Shown one piece after another: positions 6,663 to 15,650 of a stretch of DNA of 37,574 bases. Positions within the stretch are counted from its first letter, which is position 1, and the number at the start of each line of letters is the position of its first letter. The translations under genes and the position numbers were made by a program. This DNA comes from Enterococcus faecalis 13-SD-W-01 (GTDB lineage: Bacteria > Bacillota > Bacilli > Lactobacillales > Enterococcaceae). The notes under the pieces were generated by a model. It ran no database searches. It saw only the letters and a program-made list of their open reading frames with translations, and was not told where the DNA came from. The DNA lies in assembly GCA_000415185.1 (NCBI GenBank), contig KE351686.1:170251-207824 (forward strand), in the 5' to 3' direction.

Positions 6663-7673
6663 TTAAACGACTTCGATCCAACCTTCTGGCGCTTCTACAT
6701 CACCGAACTGGATACCTGTCAATTCGTCATACAAACGTTTTGTCATTGGTCCCACTTCTGTTTCGCTGTAAAAGACATGAAGATCATTTTTATAATAGAT
6801 GCCGCCGATTGGAGAAATAACAGCTGCAGTCCCACATGCGCCTGCTTCAGCGAATTCATCCATTTTATCGATATAGATATCCCCTTCGATCGTTTCCAAT
6901 CCTAAACGTTCTTCTGCTAATTGCAGTAAAGAATATTTTGTGATACTTGGCAAGATCGATGGCGACTGCGGTGTGATGAATTTTCCATCTTTGGTGATTC
7001 CGAAAAAGTTTGCTGCGCCCACTTCTTCGATTTTTGTATGTGTTGCCGGGTCAAGATAAACACAATCAGAATAATCAAGTTCTTTTGCTTCATTTCCGGG
7101 CATCAAACTTGCAGCGTAGTTTCCGCCGACTTTCGCAGCTCCTGTCCCTTTTGGCGCAGCACGATCGTAATCCGAAACGATAAAGTTCGTTGGTTTCAAA
7201 CCGCCTTTGAAGTATGCACCAACTGGCGTACAAAAGACAACAAATAAATATTCAGAGGCTGGATGAACCCCGATGTTTTCTCCTACCCCGATCAATAGAG
7301 GTCTTAAATACAATGTTGCCCCTGTTCCATAAGGCGGTACAAACGCTTCATTTGCTTTTACAACTTGTTTGACTGCATCGATAAACATTGGCTCTGGGAC
7401 CATCGGCATCAATAGTCTGCGCGCACTTTGATTCAAACGGCGGCTGTTTTGATCTGGACGGAACAAATTGATTTCTCCGTCTTTTCTTCGGTAAGCTTTC
7501 AATCCTTCAAAACATTGCTGTCCGTAATGAAGGGCTGGAGAGCCTTCGTGGATCGTCAAATAGTTGTCTTCTGTCAACTGTCCTTCTTCCCATTGTCCAT
7601 CTTTCCAGCGTGCAATATAGCGGAAAGGTGTTTTGATATATGAAAAACCAAGATTATTCCAATCGATTTGCAT
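6663..7673 (-). CDS. ilvE: Branched-chain amino acid aminotransferase
   Basis: A 336-aa PLP enzyme of fold type IV that exchanges the amino group between Leu/Ile/Val and 2-oxoglutarate. The PLP lysine is Lys181 in [11 protein letters not shown]. Other marks are the [14 protein letters not shown] segment, the ACGTAAVI phosphate-binding turn, and the C-terminal [15 protein letters not shown]. Length fits BCAT class IIIa. SD GGGAG precedes the ATG by about 8 bases. It is a single gene with no other ilv/leu genes nearby, so it may serve amino-acid breakdown or last-step synthesis. A 12-bp perfect palindrome covers the promoter -35. Confidence 0.96.
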   Translation of the reverse strand: MQIDWNNLGFSYIKTPFRYIARWKDGQWEEGQLTEDNYLTIHEGSPALHYGQQCFEGLKAYRRKDGEINLFRPDQNSRRLNQSARRLLMPMVPEPMFIDAVKQVVKANEAFVPPYGTGATLYLRPLLIGVGENIGVHPASEYLFVVFCTPVGAYFKGGLKPTNFIVSDYDRAAPKGTGAAKVGGNYAASLMPGNEAKELDYSDCVYLDPATHTKIEEVGAANFFGITKDGKFITPQSPSILPSITKYSLLQLAEERLGLETIEGDIYIDKMDEFAEAGACGTAAVISPIGGIYYKNDLHVFYSETEVGPMTKRLYDELTGIQFGDVEAPEGWIEVV

Positions 7674-7708
7674 AACGTTACTCCCTCTTCATTAAGTACT
7701 TTCTGCAT

Positions 7709-7742
7709 ATTTTATCACTTCGAAAAATATTTGTCATGACAA
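7709..7742 (-). promoter_or_regulatory. ilvE promoter with TTGTCATGACAA palindrome
   Basis: Minus-strand ATGACA (7732-7737), a 17-base spacer and TAAAAT (7709-7714). The -35 is inside the perfect palindrome TTGTCATGACAA (7731-7742), a likely operator for an unidentified dimeric regulator. It does not fit the CodY consensus. Confidence 0.45.
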
Positions 7743-7810
7743 TTTTCGTATTTATCTAGAAAATATACCAATTCTTCATCCATTTCTCTATTTTCATTTT
7801 TTGCCAGTTC

Positions 7811-7820
7811 TTGTTACAAT
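7811..7820 (+). promoter_or_regulatory. Extended -10 promoter of the MscS-type gene
   Basis: TGT-TACAAT with a weak upstream TTTTCA about 18 bases before it. The transcript would start about 25 bases before the ATG at 7853. Confidence 0.45.
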
Positions 7821-7852
7821 AGGACTATCATTTTTTTAAAGAAGGGAATTAT

Positions 7853-8770
7853 ATGTTTTTTATGATTTTAACGGCACAAACAACGACTTCTACAGATGAA
7901 TCATTAACTGATCAAGCGGTTCATAAAGTCAACGCGTTCCAACGTTTTTGGAATAACATCAACTGGGATGATCTGCTTGCTTCTGCTATTGAAAAAGCAC
8001 TTTATCTTGTATTCCTGATCCTCCTGTTCAGTATTTTGAATCGTGTAGGAAAATATCTGATGGAAAAATCCTTTAAGCAATATTCAAAAAAATCAGCGCT
8101 GCACGGTACACGATCAAAAACCTTGCACAGCTTATTGAATACCATCTTCAATTATACATTAGGCTTTTTCTTCATTTATTCCATTCTTTCTGTGATCGGT
8201 GTACCAATTGGTTCTCTGCTAGCCGGAGCTGGGATTGCTGGGGTAGCCATTGGTTTAGGGGCTCAAGGATTCATGAGCGATGTGATTACTGGCTTTTTCA
8301 TTATCATGGAACAACAGATGGATGTAGGCGACTATGTCAAATTAACGGCGCTATCGATCGAAGGCACAGTAGTTTCTGTTGGGATTCGCACGCTGCAGCT
8401 GAAAGCAACCGATGGAACGATCCATTTTATACCTAACAGAAATATCACAACGATCAGTAATCTTTCCCGAGCAAATATGCAAATCTTACTTGATATTCGA
8501 ATCATCCCTGAAGAAGGATACGACCAAATCTATCAGATCATTGATTCAGTCAATCAAGAGCTTGGCGAAAAATACCAAGAAGAATTACAAACAGAGCCAT
8601 CTATTTTCGGTATCGTAGATTTAGGGAACAGCAATTTTGCGATCCGTACAGTATGTTATGCACTGAATGGCAAACAATACGCATTAAAGGAAGAATTTTT
8701 AAGCAGGTATGTCAAAGAATTGACGAAAGCTGGCTTTTCTATTCCAAATACACCGATTGCACGCATCTGA
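7853..8770 (+). CDS. Small-conductance mechanosensitive channel (MscS/YkuT type)
   Basis: A 305-aa membrane protein that should open under membrane tension and release solutes on osmotic downshock. Three hydrophobic segments are visible: about residues 46-64, 95-115, and the pore helix 116-135 with the Gly/Ala-rich GSLLAGAGIAGVAIGLGAQG pattern typical of MscS TM3. The beta domain then follows (MDVGDYVKL, then GTVVSVGIRTLQLKATDGTIHFIPN). It ends with the alpha/beta vestibule. SD AAGGGA lies 7 bases before the ATG; a second in-frame ATG 9 bases later is possible. It converges on the c-di-AMP-binding CBS gene, sharing a terminator with it. Confidence 0.93.
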   Translation: MFFMILTAQTTTSTDESLTDQAVHKVNAFQRFWNNINWDDLLASAIEKALYLVFLILLFSILNRVGKYLMEKSFKQYSKKSALHGTRSKTLHSLLNTIFNYTLGFFFIYSILSVIGVPIGSLLAGAGIAGVAIGLGAQGFMSDVITGFFIIMEQQMDVGDYVKLTALSIEGTVVSVGIRTLQLKATDGTIHFIPNRNITTISNLSRANMQILLDIRIIPEEGYDQIYQIIDSVNQELGEKYQEELQTEPSIFGIVDLGNSNFAIRTVCYALNGKQYALKEEFLSRYVKELTKAGFSIPNTPIARI

Positions 8771-8780
8771 TATAAAATAT

Positions 8781-8813
8781 AAAAGAGAAGGCAGGAATCC
8801 TGCCTTCTCTTTT
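8781..8813. terminator. Bidirectional terminator between the MscS gene and cbpB
   Basis: Perfect 16-bp arms AAAAGAGAAGGCAGGA and complement with a one-base centre; GC-rich core with A and T tracts on both sides. Confidence 0.92.
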
Positions 8814-8820
8814 ATTCAAA

Positions 8821-9324
8821 TCAGCCTAATAATTCGACTTTACTTTTCATTTCTTCGACGTTGCGCGGTGTCAATATGTTGCGCCGCTCCAATTCATGGA
8901 CCATGAAATTCACTGCTTTCAGCAATTCTTTTCTTGTGATGATCCCTTTAAAAACTTGATTATCATCTACTACTGGCAAGAATGATGCATCGACCAGCAA
9001 ATGAAGTACATCTTCTAGTTCCCAGCTCTCGTTGATGGTTGGTACTTCTGTTTCCATCACATCAGCTACAGTCAATCCTTCAAGAGGTTCCATGCTGATC
9101 TCATTTAGATCCATCATTTTATTGACAATTCCTGATAAACCTACCAGACCAACAAAATGATCTTGTTTATCCAAGACTGGGATCTTTGTATAGCCGACTT
9201 TCGACAAGACAAGCAAGCCGTGGGACAAAGGATGCCGGTGCATGACATTCGCCACGTTTTCCGCTGGCACCAGGAATGTTTCCTGATTTTCCAGTAATAA
9301 TTCACTAATTGCAGGTCCAATCAT
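8821..9324 (-). CDS. cbpB: Tandem-CBS protein, cyclic-di-AMP-binding CbpB/DarB type
   Basis: A 167-aa cytosolic protein made of two CBS domains (about 15-70 and 85-145) with a C-terminal helix. It resembles the YkuL family, known as DarB in Bacillus subtilis and CbpB in Listeria, which binds c-di-AMP. In those species the ligand-free protein stimulates the (p)ppGpp synthase Rel and, in B. subtilis, pyruvate carboxylase. SD GGAGG lies 7 bases from the ATG. A possible promoter is TACAAT at 9361-9366 (minus strand). Its neighbour is an MscS channel, fitting the c-di-AMP/osmotic theme. The nucleotide specificity is inferred from family likeness. Confidence 0.8.
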   Translation of the reverse strand: MIGPAISELLLENQETFLVPAENVANVMHRHPLSHGLLVLSKVGYTKIPVLDKQDHFVGLVGLSGIVNKMMDLNEISMEPLEGLTVADVMETEVPTINESWELEDVLHLLVDASFLPVVDDNQVFKGIITRKELLKAVNFMVHELERRNILTPRNVEEMKSKVELLG

Positions 9325-9390
9325 TTGATTGCCTCCATTTCTGTTTTGTTCGCTGGTTCTATTGTACCGAAATACAAAGAAGTTTACAGA

Positions 9391-9412
9391 AAAAAATTAT
9401 TGCTTTTAGCAA
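9391..9412 (-). terminator. Weak terminator of the murI-rph/rdgB-yfcE operon
   Basis: On the minus strand the hairpin TTGCT-AAA-AGCAA is followed by an AT stretch with seven T. The stem is short, so termination may be partial and reach cbpB. Confidence 0.5.
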
Positions 9413-9428
9413 AATTTAGATTCTTTTT

Positions 9429-9947
9429 TTACTTGTTGCGTGAAAAAGTAAATTCCAGCTCTTCTACAGGCTGATGTGCCCGATTATAATATTGGACATG
9501 GATTTCTTCTTCTCCGCTGTCAATCAGCGCATAGGATGGGATACGGATCGGTCCTCTTGGCTGAGAGATACTTCCCGGGTTCAAGAATAGCCGATTTTGA
9601 TCCACCTCGCAACTGATTTGATGTGTGTGACCAAAGAAAATCATATTGGCGCCTTTTTCTTCTGCTTCTAGGGACAACTGTGTCAAACCAAAGCGGACGT
9701 TGGAAAGATGTCCGTGAGAAAGATAGATTTTATCTTGGCCTGTATCGATCAACCGATTTTTTTCAAATCCTGGACCAAAATCGCAATTGCCTTTAACGAC
9801 TTGGAACACAGACCATAATTCATCTGTCGCTTCTAATTCAGAATCGCCGCAATGAAAAAAGTAATCGACCTGTTCTTTATACTTTTCGGCAAGATCCTCT
9901 AAAATCTGACGGTCTCCGTGGTTATCGCTTACGACTAGATATTTCAT
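9429..9947 (-). CDS. YfcE/MJ0936-type metallophosphoesterase
   Basis: A 172-aa calcineurin-like phosphodiesterase with a di-metal site. Motifs in order: VSDNHGD (DxH), HCGDSE (GDxx), KGNCD (GNxD), SHGH and GHTHQ. The true substrate is not known for this family. Start: ATG at 9947, whose ATGA overlaps the stop of the rph/rdgB gene; the SD AAGGAGAAGGA lies inside that gene. A longer frame from 9977 is not supported. It is the last gene of the murI operon, an arrangement common in Firmicutes (rph-rdgB-yfcE-like). The MutT-independent nucleotide clean-up suggested by its partner RdgB is only context. Confidence 0.92.
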   Translation of the reverse strand: MKYLVVSDNHGDRQILEDLAEKYKEQVDYFFHCGDSELEATDELWSVFQVVKGNCDFGPGFEKNRLIDTGQDKIYLSHGHLSNVRFGLTQLSLEAEEKGANMIFFGHTHQISCEVDQNRLFLNPGSISQPRGPIRIPSYALIDSGEEEIHVQYYNRAHQPVEELEFTFSRNK

Positions 9948-11302
9948 TTTCCTTCTCCTTCCAGCCATGTTTCCCAAACGTCGGCTAATTTTTTCAATGC
10001 TTGTCCGCGGTGGCTTTGCTCATTTTTTTCCTCATTTGAAAGTTCTGCTGCGGACTGGCTGCTGGTTTCAGGGATAAAGAGCGGATCATATCCAAAGCCG
10101 TTTTCTCCTTGCGGTATTCTGGCGATTTTTCCAGGCCATTCCGCTTCTACGACCAAACTGTCTTTTCCTGGTTCAGCAAACACAAGTGTGCAGTGGAATT
10201 GTGCTGTTCGTTTTTCGTCTGGGACCCCAGTCAATTCATGCAGAAGCTTCGCATTGTTTGCAGCATCACTTTTATGCTCGCCGGCAAAACGTGCGGAATA
10301 GACTCCTGGCATGCCGCCTAACGCATCTACTTTCAATCCTGAGTCATCTGCTAAGACAGGCTGTTTCAAGATCCCTGCAATCGTTTCTGCTTTCAAACGC
10401 GCATTTTCTTCAAAAGTCGTACCCGTTTCTTCTACATCTGGCAATTCAGGATAATCTAACAATGTTTTGACTTGGTAACCATTCTTGCCAAACATTTCTG
10501 CAAATTCACGTGCTTTTCCTGGATTGCGAGTCGCGATGACTACGGTTTTATTCTCAGGAACAGCTGTTGATCCTTCGGTGTATTCAGCAAGCAGCGCTGT
10601 TTTTTGTTCAGCAATCAAGGCTTCGATTCCGTTTTTTCCGTACATCAGCAGTTCATTTAATTGTTCGCCGTCAAAAGTCGCTTCTTCTCCGGTTCCTTGG
10701 ATCTCCACAAACTTTCCAGACTCCGTCATAACGAGGTTCATATCTACTAATGCAGCAGAATCTTCTGCATAATCCAAATCCGTCACACAGGTATTATCAG
10801 GTAAGATACCAACGCTGACAGCTGCTAGGTGTTCTTTGATCGGGTCTTCTGATAATTGTTGTTCCCGCAGCAATTTTTCCACAGCGAGTCTCAAAGCAAT
10901 AAATGCACCCGTAATACTTGCTGTTCTTGTGCCCCCATCTGCTTGCACAACATCGCAATCGACGATGATGCTGCGTTCGCCTAGTTTTTCCAAATCAATG
11001 ACCGCTCGCAAAGAACGCCCAATCAGCCGCTGGATTTCCATCGTTCTGCCAGTAAGTTTCCCTTTGCTGCTTTCTCGGCGGTTTCTTGAAGCTGTTGCTC
11101 TAGGCAGCATGCTGTATTCTGCTGTGACCCATCCTGTACCAGAGTCGCGTAAAAAAGGCGGAACCGATTCTTCCACCGTGGCAGAACAGATGACTTCTGT
11201 ATCGCCGAATCGGATCACAACCGAACCTTCCGGATATTTGAATACATTCGTACGAATCTCGATTGCCCGCAGGTCTTGCGGTGCTCTTCCATCATGGCGC
11301 AT
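9944..11302 (-). CDS. rph: Fused ribonuclease PH / ITP-XTP pyrophosphatase (Rph-RdgB)
   Basis: A 452-aa two-domain enzyme. Residues 1 to about 240 are RNase PH, the phosphate-dependent 3' exonuclease that trims tRNA ends: [11 protein letters not shown] start, [34 protein letters not shown] and [19 protein letters not shown]. From about 253 it is RdgB/HAM1, which removes dITP, ITP and XTP from the pool: [31 protein letters not shown] and NGFGYDPLF. Both domains look complete. Such fusions are known in lactic acid bacteria; in Bacillus the two are separate adjacent genes. Start: ATG at 11302, 9 bases after AGGAGG, sharing a base with the murI stop (TGATG); a TTG one codon earlier is less likely. 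Confidence 0.95.
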   Translation of the reverse strand: MRHDGRAPQDLRAIEIRTNVFKYPEGSVVIRFGDTEVICSATVEESVPPFLRDSGTGWVTAEYSMLPRATASRNRRESSKGKLTGRTMEIQRLIGRSLRAVIDLEKLGERSIIVDCDVVQADGGTRTASITGAFIALRLAVEKLLREQQLSEDPIKEHLAAVSVGILPDNTCVTDLDYAEDSAALVDMNLVMTESGKFVEIQGTGEEATFDGEQLNELLMYGKNGIEALIAEQKTALLAEYTEGSTAVPENKTVVIATRNPGKAREFAEMFGKNGYQVKTLLDYPELPDVEETGTTFEENARLKAETIAGILKQPVLADDSGLKVDALGGMPGVYSARFAGEHKSDAANNAKLLHELTGVPDEKRTAQFHCTLVFAEPGKDSLVVEAEWPGKIARIPQGENGFGYDPLFIPETSSQSAAELSNEEKNEQSHRGQALKKLADVWETWLEGEGK

Positions 11303-12117
11303 CAATTTTTTCCTCCTAATTCGATATGCTGGACATCCATCTCATTCAATTCCAGCCATTCTTCTGCAATTTCTTGGAACATTTTTGGGGAACCAGTCGT
11401 ATAAAACATACGTGATTTTGTCGAATTTTTTGGTGTATTGGCAATTTCAAAATAATCCAGCAGCATCGATACTTCCCCGACTGTTTCTGCGCCAGAATCA
11501 ATCAATGTGACGTTTTCTCCCATCACGTTTTTGATAATTGGCCGCAGCAATGGATAGTGGGTACAGCCCAAGATCAACGTATCCAAGTTTTGTTTCAATA
11601 AAGGCGCAAGCGTTTCAGCAACGACTTTTTTCGCTACCGATGAATGAGCCTGATTGCTTTCTACAAGAGGCGCAAATTTTGGACAAGCAAGGCTGTCTAC
11701 AACTAATTCTGGTGCTTTTTCTTTTAAGAAGTTTTCGTATGCTCCGCTTTTGACTGTTCCTGCTGTGCCGATCACGCCCACTCGATTATTTCTGGTTGCT
11801 TTCACAGCTGCTCTTGTACCCGGCATGATTACGCCGACTACAGGGATATCGACATTTTTTTTGATTTCTTCTAAGGCAACAGAGGTGGCCGTATTACATG
11901 CGATCACTAGCATCTTGATTCCTTTTTCAATCAAAAAATTCGTCATTTCCCATGTGTATTGGATCACTTGTTCTGCAGGTCTTGGACCATATGGGCAGCG
12001 CGCTGTGTCTCCGAGGTATAAAATATTTTCGTTCGGTAGTTGTTTTAATGCTTCTTTTACGACAGTCAAACCGCCGACGCCCGAATCGATAAAGCCAATT
12101 GGCCGATTATCTGACAA
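11302..12117 (-). CDS. murI: Glutamate racemase
   Basis: Supplies D-glutamate for peptidoglycan; 271 aa. Catalytic residues are visible: Asp11 in FIDSGVGG, Cys74 in IACNTAT and Cys185 in LGCTHYPL. First gene of an overlapping operon with rph/rdgB and the YfcE-type gene. Start: the first ATG (12126) has the AAAAAAGGA stretch directly against it, leaving no spacing. A TTG at 12117 has that SD 8 bases away and gives the start [13 protein letters not shown], so TTG is preferred; the ATG form is 3 residues longer. A promoter lies at 12156-12184. Confidence 0.96.
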   Translation of the reverse strand: MSDNRPIGFIDSGVGGLTVVKEALKQLPNENILYLGDTARCPYGPRPAEQVIQYTWEMTNFLIEKGIKMLVIACNTATSVALEEIKKNVDIPVVGVIMPGTRAAVKATRNNRVGVIGTAGTVKSGAYENFLKEKAPELVVDSLACPKFAPLVESNQAHSSVAKKVVAETLAPLLKQNLDTLILGCTHYPLLRPIIKNVMGENVTLIDSGAETVGEVSMLLDYFEIANTPKNSTKSRMFYTTGSPKMFQEIAEEWLELNEMDVQHIELGGKN

Positions 12118-12155
12118 TGTGATCATCCTTTTTTCTAATAGTTTTCGCTTCCCTT

Positions 12156-12184
12156 ATTGTGTACTTTTTAGCCGATTTTTTCAA
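12156..12184 (-). promoter_or_regulatory. murI operon promoter
   Basis: Minus-strand TTGAAA (12179-12184), a 17-base spacer and CACAAT (12156-12161). Just upstream, AAGCGTTT occurs twice exactly 21 bp apart (12183 and 12204). Confidence 0.5.
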
Positions 12185-12277
12185 GCGTTTCTACCGTTTC
12201 GGAAAGCGTTTTATTTTATTATTTACATTTGTTTCGTTATGCTTGGATTATCTATTATACACAAAGGAGGTGCCGAT

Positions 12278-12499
12278 ATGCCAAAAGATGACTTTTTAGA
12301 CAAATTAGCAAAGGAAAAAGATTTAGGAGAAGACTTCAAGAAAATCGATGAATTAGCAGAAAAAGAAGGGCTAGACATGCCGAAAAAAGAGGATTCTGAC
12401 GGACCTGAGAACACAGTAACCGACATCGAAAAAAAACTAGACGACCTGACAAAAGATCTGCCGCCAAGATTTCCAAGCGACCGCAACCATTCTGTTTAA
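12278..12499 (+). CDS. Small acidic hypothetical protein (73 aa)
   Basis: A 73-aa, highly charged protein (MPKDDFLDKLAKEKDLGEDF...) rich in Asp, Glu and Lys, with no membrane segment, no Cys, and a predicted helical or disordered character. I do not recognise a family. It is supported as a gene by a near-perfect SD (AAAGGAGGTG, 7 bases before the ATG), a -10-like TATTAT at 12253-12258 with TTGTTT 18 bases upstream, and its own strong terminator. The likely transcript start is very close to the SD. It lies between murI and the gln operon, diverging from murI. Confidence 0.8.
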   Translation: MPKDDFLDKLAKEKDLGEDFKKIDELAEKEGLDMPKKEDSDGPENTVTDIEKKLDDLTKDLPPRFPSDRNHSV

Positions 12500-12520
12500 A
12501 AAAGCAGCTGCTCAAAAATA

Positions 12521-12553
12521 AAAAAGGAGCTGGACAAAACCAGGCTCCTTTTT
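12521..12553. terminator. Bidirectional terminator between the 73-aa gene and glnP
   Basis: AAAAAGGAGC-TGG...CCA-G-GCTCCTTTTT hairpin with one bulge and T-runs on both strands, serving two converging units. Confidence 0.88.
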
Positions 12554-12570
12554 CTTCTGCAAGATTATTA

Positions 12571-13227
12571 TTAATAGCTGTAATTTCTTTTTTCCAAAAA
12601 GCGTGAAAAGACAGACAAGATATAACAGATTACAAAGTACATCAATGTCATTGCTACGAACATCGGCAAAACATAATTCGTATTTTGTCCATAAACGATT
12701 CGCGCATGATGGGTCAATTCCGGTAAAGAAATAATGACTGCCAATGACGTATCTTTGATCAATGAGATCAATTGGCTGACGATCGCTGGGATCATCGACT
12801 TGAAAGCTTGAGGAAAAATGATGATCCTCATCGTGTCTACATAAGACAATCCTGTTGAAAGTCCGGCCTCCATCTGCCCTTTTGGTACGGCATTCAATCC
12901 TGCACGGAAAATCTCTGAAAGCATTGCAGATTCAAAAATCGCCAACGCTGCAATTGCTGACCAGAAAATATCTAATTTTATCCCGATTTGCGGTAAAGCG
13001 AAATAAGTGAAGAAAATAATCAGCAGCAGCGGAAGATTCCGAATAATGTCAATAATGACCCCAATTACCTTAGAAAGCACTGGGATATCCGCAAAACGAA
13101 GCACCCCTGTCAGACCGCCAAAAAAGAGACTCAAAATCATTGAAATAGCAGAAACTTCAACAGTTACTCTTAACCCGTCTAGTAAAAAGCGGATATTCAT
13201 CCATGAAAAAGCACCAGCAAAATCCAT
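12571..13227 (-). CDS. glnP: Amino-acid ABC transporter permease (GlnP type)
   Basis: A 218-aa inner-membrane permease of the polar amino acid (HisMQ) family. Hydrophobic segments lie near residues 18-40, 53-75, 80-100 and 185-205. The EAA loop that contacts the ATPase is seen as EAGLSTGLSYVDTMRIIIFPQAF. Last gene of the glnQHMP-type operon, 15 bases after the previous stop, with SD AAGGAGGAAAATA. It should form a heterodimer with the permease encoded just upstream. Substrate is probably glutamine or glutamate by family and operon order. Confidence 0.9.
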   Translation of the reverse strand: MDFAGAFSWMNIRFLLDGLRVTVEVSAISMILSLFFGGLTGVLRFADIPVLSKVIGVIIDIIRNLPLLLIIFFTYFALPQIGIKLDIFWSAIAALAIFESAMLSEIFRAGLNAVPKGQMEAGLSTGLSYVDTMRIIIFPQAFKSMIPAIVSQLISLIKDTSLAVIISLPELTHHARIVYGQNTNYVLPMFVAMTLMYFVICYILSVFSRFLEKRNYSY

Positions 13228-13242
13228 CTATTTTCCTCCTTT

Positions 13243-13890
13243 CTAAGAACGTACTGCCCATTTTTTTTCAAGATAGACCATCAAATAAGATAATGGCAAT
13301 GTCAGTATCAAATAAAATAATCCAACAACGATATACGTATCAAATGTATTGAATGTTTCACTTGCGATCAAGTCTCCTTGATACATCAGATCCAAACCCG
13401 CTACCATCGCCAAGATCGATGAATTCTTGATCAAGTTGATGAATTGGTTTCCTAGCGGCGGGATCACGATTTTAAATGCTTGCGGCAAAATGATATAACG
13501 CATTGTTTCAGAATACGTAAATCCTGCTGAAAGCCCTGCTTCCATCTGCCCTTTTGGTACTGTTTGGATACCAGAACGCACTGTTTCTGCAATAAACGCA
13601 GAAGTGTAGATCGTCAAGCCGATCGTCCCTGCTTGGAAGCCGTCAAAACTGATCCAATAAATCGGTACGACTACATAGAAAAACATAACGATGATCAAAA
13701 GCGGTATGTTTCTGAAAAATTCAACATACGCTTTTGCTAATCCTTTGATCACTTTGTTTGTTGACAGTTGGAAAATCGCCATCAATGTTCCGATGACCAA
13801 ACTGAAAAAGAGCGCTAAAAGACTAGATAAAATCGTATACTTAAAACCTTCCAAAAAGGCCGATCCGTATGTTTGTATTAATCCGCTCAT
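13243..13890 (-). CDS. glnM: Amino-acid ABC transporter permease (GlnM type)
   Basis: A 215-aa HisMQ-family permease, paralogous to the next gene. Transmembrane stretches occur near 15-40, 52-75, 80-100 and 180-205; the EAA loop is EAGLSAGFTYSETMRYIILPQAF. It lies 12 bases after glnH with SD AGGAGGAAAT. Together with GlnP it forms the channel of the importer. The gene order ATPase, binding protein, permease, permease equals glnQHMP of Bacillus subtilis; the symbol rests on that order. Confidence 0.88.
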   Translation of the reverse strand: MSGLIQTYGSAFLEGFKYTILSSLLALFFSLVIGTLMAIFQLSTNKVIKGLAKAYVEFFRNIPLLIIVMFFYVVVPIYWISFDGFQAGTIGLTIYTSAFIAETVRSGIQTVPKGQMEAGLSAGFTYSETMRYIILPQAFKIVIPPLGNQFINLIKNSSILAMVAGLDLMYQGDLIASETFNTFDTYIVVGLFYLILTLPLSYLMVYLEKKWAVRS

Positions 13891-13902
13891 CCTATTTCCT
13901 CC

Positions 13903-14718
13903 CTACTCGACCTTGCCGTCTTCTGTTTCTGGGAACCATTTTTGATAGATTTTATCGTATGTCCCGTCTGTCAGCATTTCTTCAAGCGCTTTGTTGACAG
14001 CTTTCAGAAACGGCTCTTGCCCCTTATTGATCGCGATGCCATAAGGTTCATTGGTAAATGTTCCGCCAACTAGTGTGTAGTCAGGATTTTCATCTGCCAT
14101 TCCTAAAAGGATCGCATTGTCGGTCGTCATTGCTTGTCCTTGGCCAGACTGCAATGCCGTGAACGCTTCAGCATAGTTCTCAAGTTCAAGGATTCTTGCA
14201 TCTGGTGCATGTTCGCGGATGTTTGCAGCAGAAGTTGAGCCTTTGACCGCTAATACTGTTGTAGAAGCATCTAGATCTTCTACACTTTTGATTGGGCTGC
14301 CTTTTTTCACAAGCAGCGACTGTCCTGCATCAAAATAGACGTCTGAAAAATCGACTTGTTTCTTTCGTTCGTCGGTAATCGTCATTGTCGCGATGATAGC
14401 ATCGATATTTCCGTTTTTTAATAAAGGAATTCTTGTCTTAGACGTTACTTCGACAAATTCAGCATGGCCATCTCTGCCAAGGATTTTTTCAGTTACCGCT
14501 TTCGCAATATCGATATCAAAACCTTTGACTTCTCTTGATTTGATATCCATCATTCCAAATAGACGGGTATCGTATTTTACACCCCAAGTGATGACATCAT
14601 TCTTTTTCGCCTGCTCCAATACATCTTGGTTCGCAGCGCTTTTTGCTCCACATCCTGCTAAAGCTGCCAACACGATGCCCAAAAGAAAAAAAAGACGAAA
14701 GTTTTTAAGTGTTTTCAT
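13903..14718 (-). CDS. glnH: Amino-acid-binding lipoprotein (GlnH type)
   Basis: A 271-aa substrate-binding lipoprotein (SBP family 3). The signal peptide ends in the lipobox LAGC (Cys23). The binding core shows GFDIDIAKAV, TSKTRIPLLKNGNIDAIIATM with the ligand-binding Arg, DFSDVYFDAGQSLLVKKGS, and a hinge region AVKGSTSAAN. SD AGGAGG lies 6 bases before the ATG. The ligand is likely glutamine or glutamate, but aspartate cannot be excluded from sequence alone. Second gene of the operon. Confidence 0.92.
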   Translation of the reverse strand: MKTLKNFRLFFLLGIVLAALAGCGAKSAANQDVLEQAKKNDVITWGVKYDTRLFGMMDIKSREVKGFDIDIAKAVTEKILGRDGHAEFVEVTSKTRIPLLKNGNIDAIIATMTITDERKKQVDFSDVYFDAGQSLLVKKGSPIKSVEDLDASTTVLAVKGSTSAANIREHAPDARILELENYAEAFTALQSGQGQAMTTDNAILLGMADENPDYTLVGGTFTNEPYGIAINKGQEPFLKAVNKALEEMLTDGTYDKIYQKWFPETEDGKVE

Positions 14719-14728
14719 TCTGTTCCTC

Positions 14729-15466
14729 CTAGTGGTTGATTACCTTGCTGATGAATTGTTTTGCTCGTTCCTCTTTTGGCTGTTCAAAGAATTCTTTCAC
14801 ATTACGGCTGTCTTCTAGAACTTCACCATCCGCCATAAAGATGACACGGTCTGCTACTTCCTTTGCAAAGCCCATTTCGTGGGTCACGACGATCATCGAC
14901 ATACCGTCATGTGCTAATTTTTTCATAACATCTAATACATCCCCAATCATTTCTGGGTCCAATGCAGAAGTCGGCTCATCAAATAACAGCATCTCCGGAT
15001 TCATCGCTAAACCGCGTGCGATTGCTACCCGTTGCTGCTGTCCGCCTGAAAGCATAGATGGATATGAATCTTTTTTATCGTACATATTTACTGTCTTCAA
15101 GAATTTCTCAGCGTTCTTCACTGCACTTCCTTGATCTTGTTTCAAGACTTTGATTGGTGCTAACGTGATATTTTCCAAAACAGTTTTATTTGGATAAAGA
15201 TTGAAATGCTGGAATACCATCCCAATATTTTTTCGGATCTCTGTCAATTTGGTATTTTTATCTTGAAGATTCTTGCCGTTGATCAGCAATTCTCCAGAAG
15301 AGGTTGTTTCTAAACCATTGATACAGCGAAGCATCGTACTTTTACCTGAGCCGGATGGTCCGATGACAACGACAACTTCCCCCTTTTCAAATTCAAGGTT
15401 GATATTTTTCAACGCGTGAAATTTGCCATAGTACTTTTCTACGTTCTTGAATTCTATCATTGCCAT
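14729..15466 (-). CDS. glnQ: Amino-acid ABC transporter ATP-binding protein (GlnQ type)
   Basis: A 245-aa ABC ATPase that powers the importer. Walker [10 protein letters not shown] (about 36-44), Q-loop VFQHFNLYP, signature LSGGQQQR, Walker [13 protein letters not shown] and the H-loop VVTHEMGF are all present. The GlnQ/HisP family fits the polar amino acid permeases downstream. First gene of the operon, with SD GGGAG 8 bases before the ATG; a second in-frame ATG two codons later is also possible. A good promoter lies about 70 bases upstream. Confidence 0.95.
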   Translation of the reverse strand: MAMIEFKNVEKYYGKFHALKNINLEFEKGEVVVVIGPSGSGKSTMLRCINGLETTSSGELLINGKNLQDKNTKLTEIRKNIGMVFQHFNLYPNKTVLENITLAPIKVLKQDQGSAVKNAEKFLKTVNMYDKKDSYPSMLSGGQQQRVAIARGLAMNPEMLLFDEPTSALDPEMIGDVLDVMKKLAHDGMSMIVVTHEMGFAKEVADRVIFMADGEVLEDSRNVKEFFEQPKEERAKQFISKVINH

Positions 15467-15533
15467 ATATTACACTCCCATTATTATTTAGTAAGAACAT
15501 CTTTAATCTATTTATAAATTTGTAATGAAACAC

Positions 15534-15563
15534 ATTATATAGGAAAAAGTTATCAGTTGTAAA
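15534..15563 (-). promoter_or_regulatory. glnQHMP promoter
   Basis: Minus-strand TTTACA (15558-15563), an 18-base spacer and TATAAT (15534-15539). I see no CodY box or T-box in the roughly 60-base leader. Confidence 0.65.
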
Positions 15564-15650
15564 GTTTAAAAAAAGTTATAACATAACATTTTTATTTCTG
15601 GGACATTTTCCAGTATTTTCAAATAAAGACGCAGTTTTCTGTTTGAACAG

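Noticed and set aside
7741-7770. Possible CodY box upstream of ilvE (AATTTTC...GAAAAT)
   Set aside because: The half-sites are too far apart; every 15-base alignment has at least five mismatches.
10836-11510. 224-codon plus-strand open frame opposite rph/rdgB and murI
   Set aside because: Shadow of two well-supported genes; no SD and low-complexity Ser/Pro-rich product.
11654-12277. N-terminal extension of the 73-aa protein by about 200 residues
   Set aside because: The extension is antisense to murI; a strong SD and promoter sit just before the ATG at 12278.
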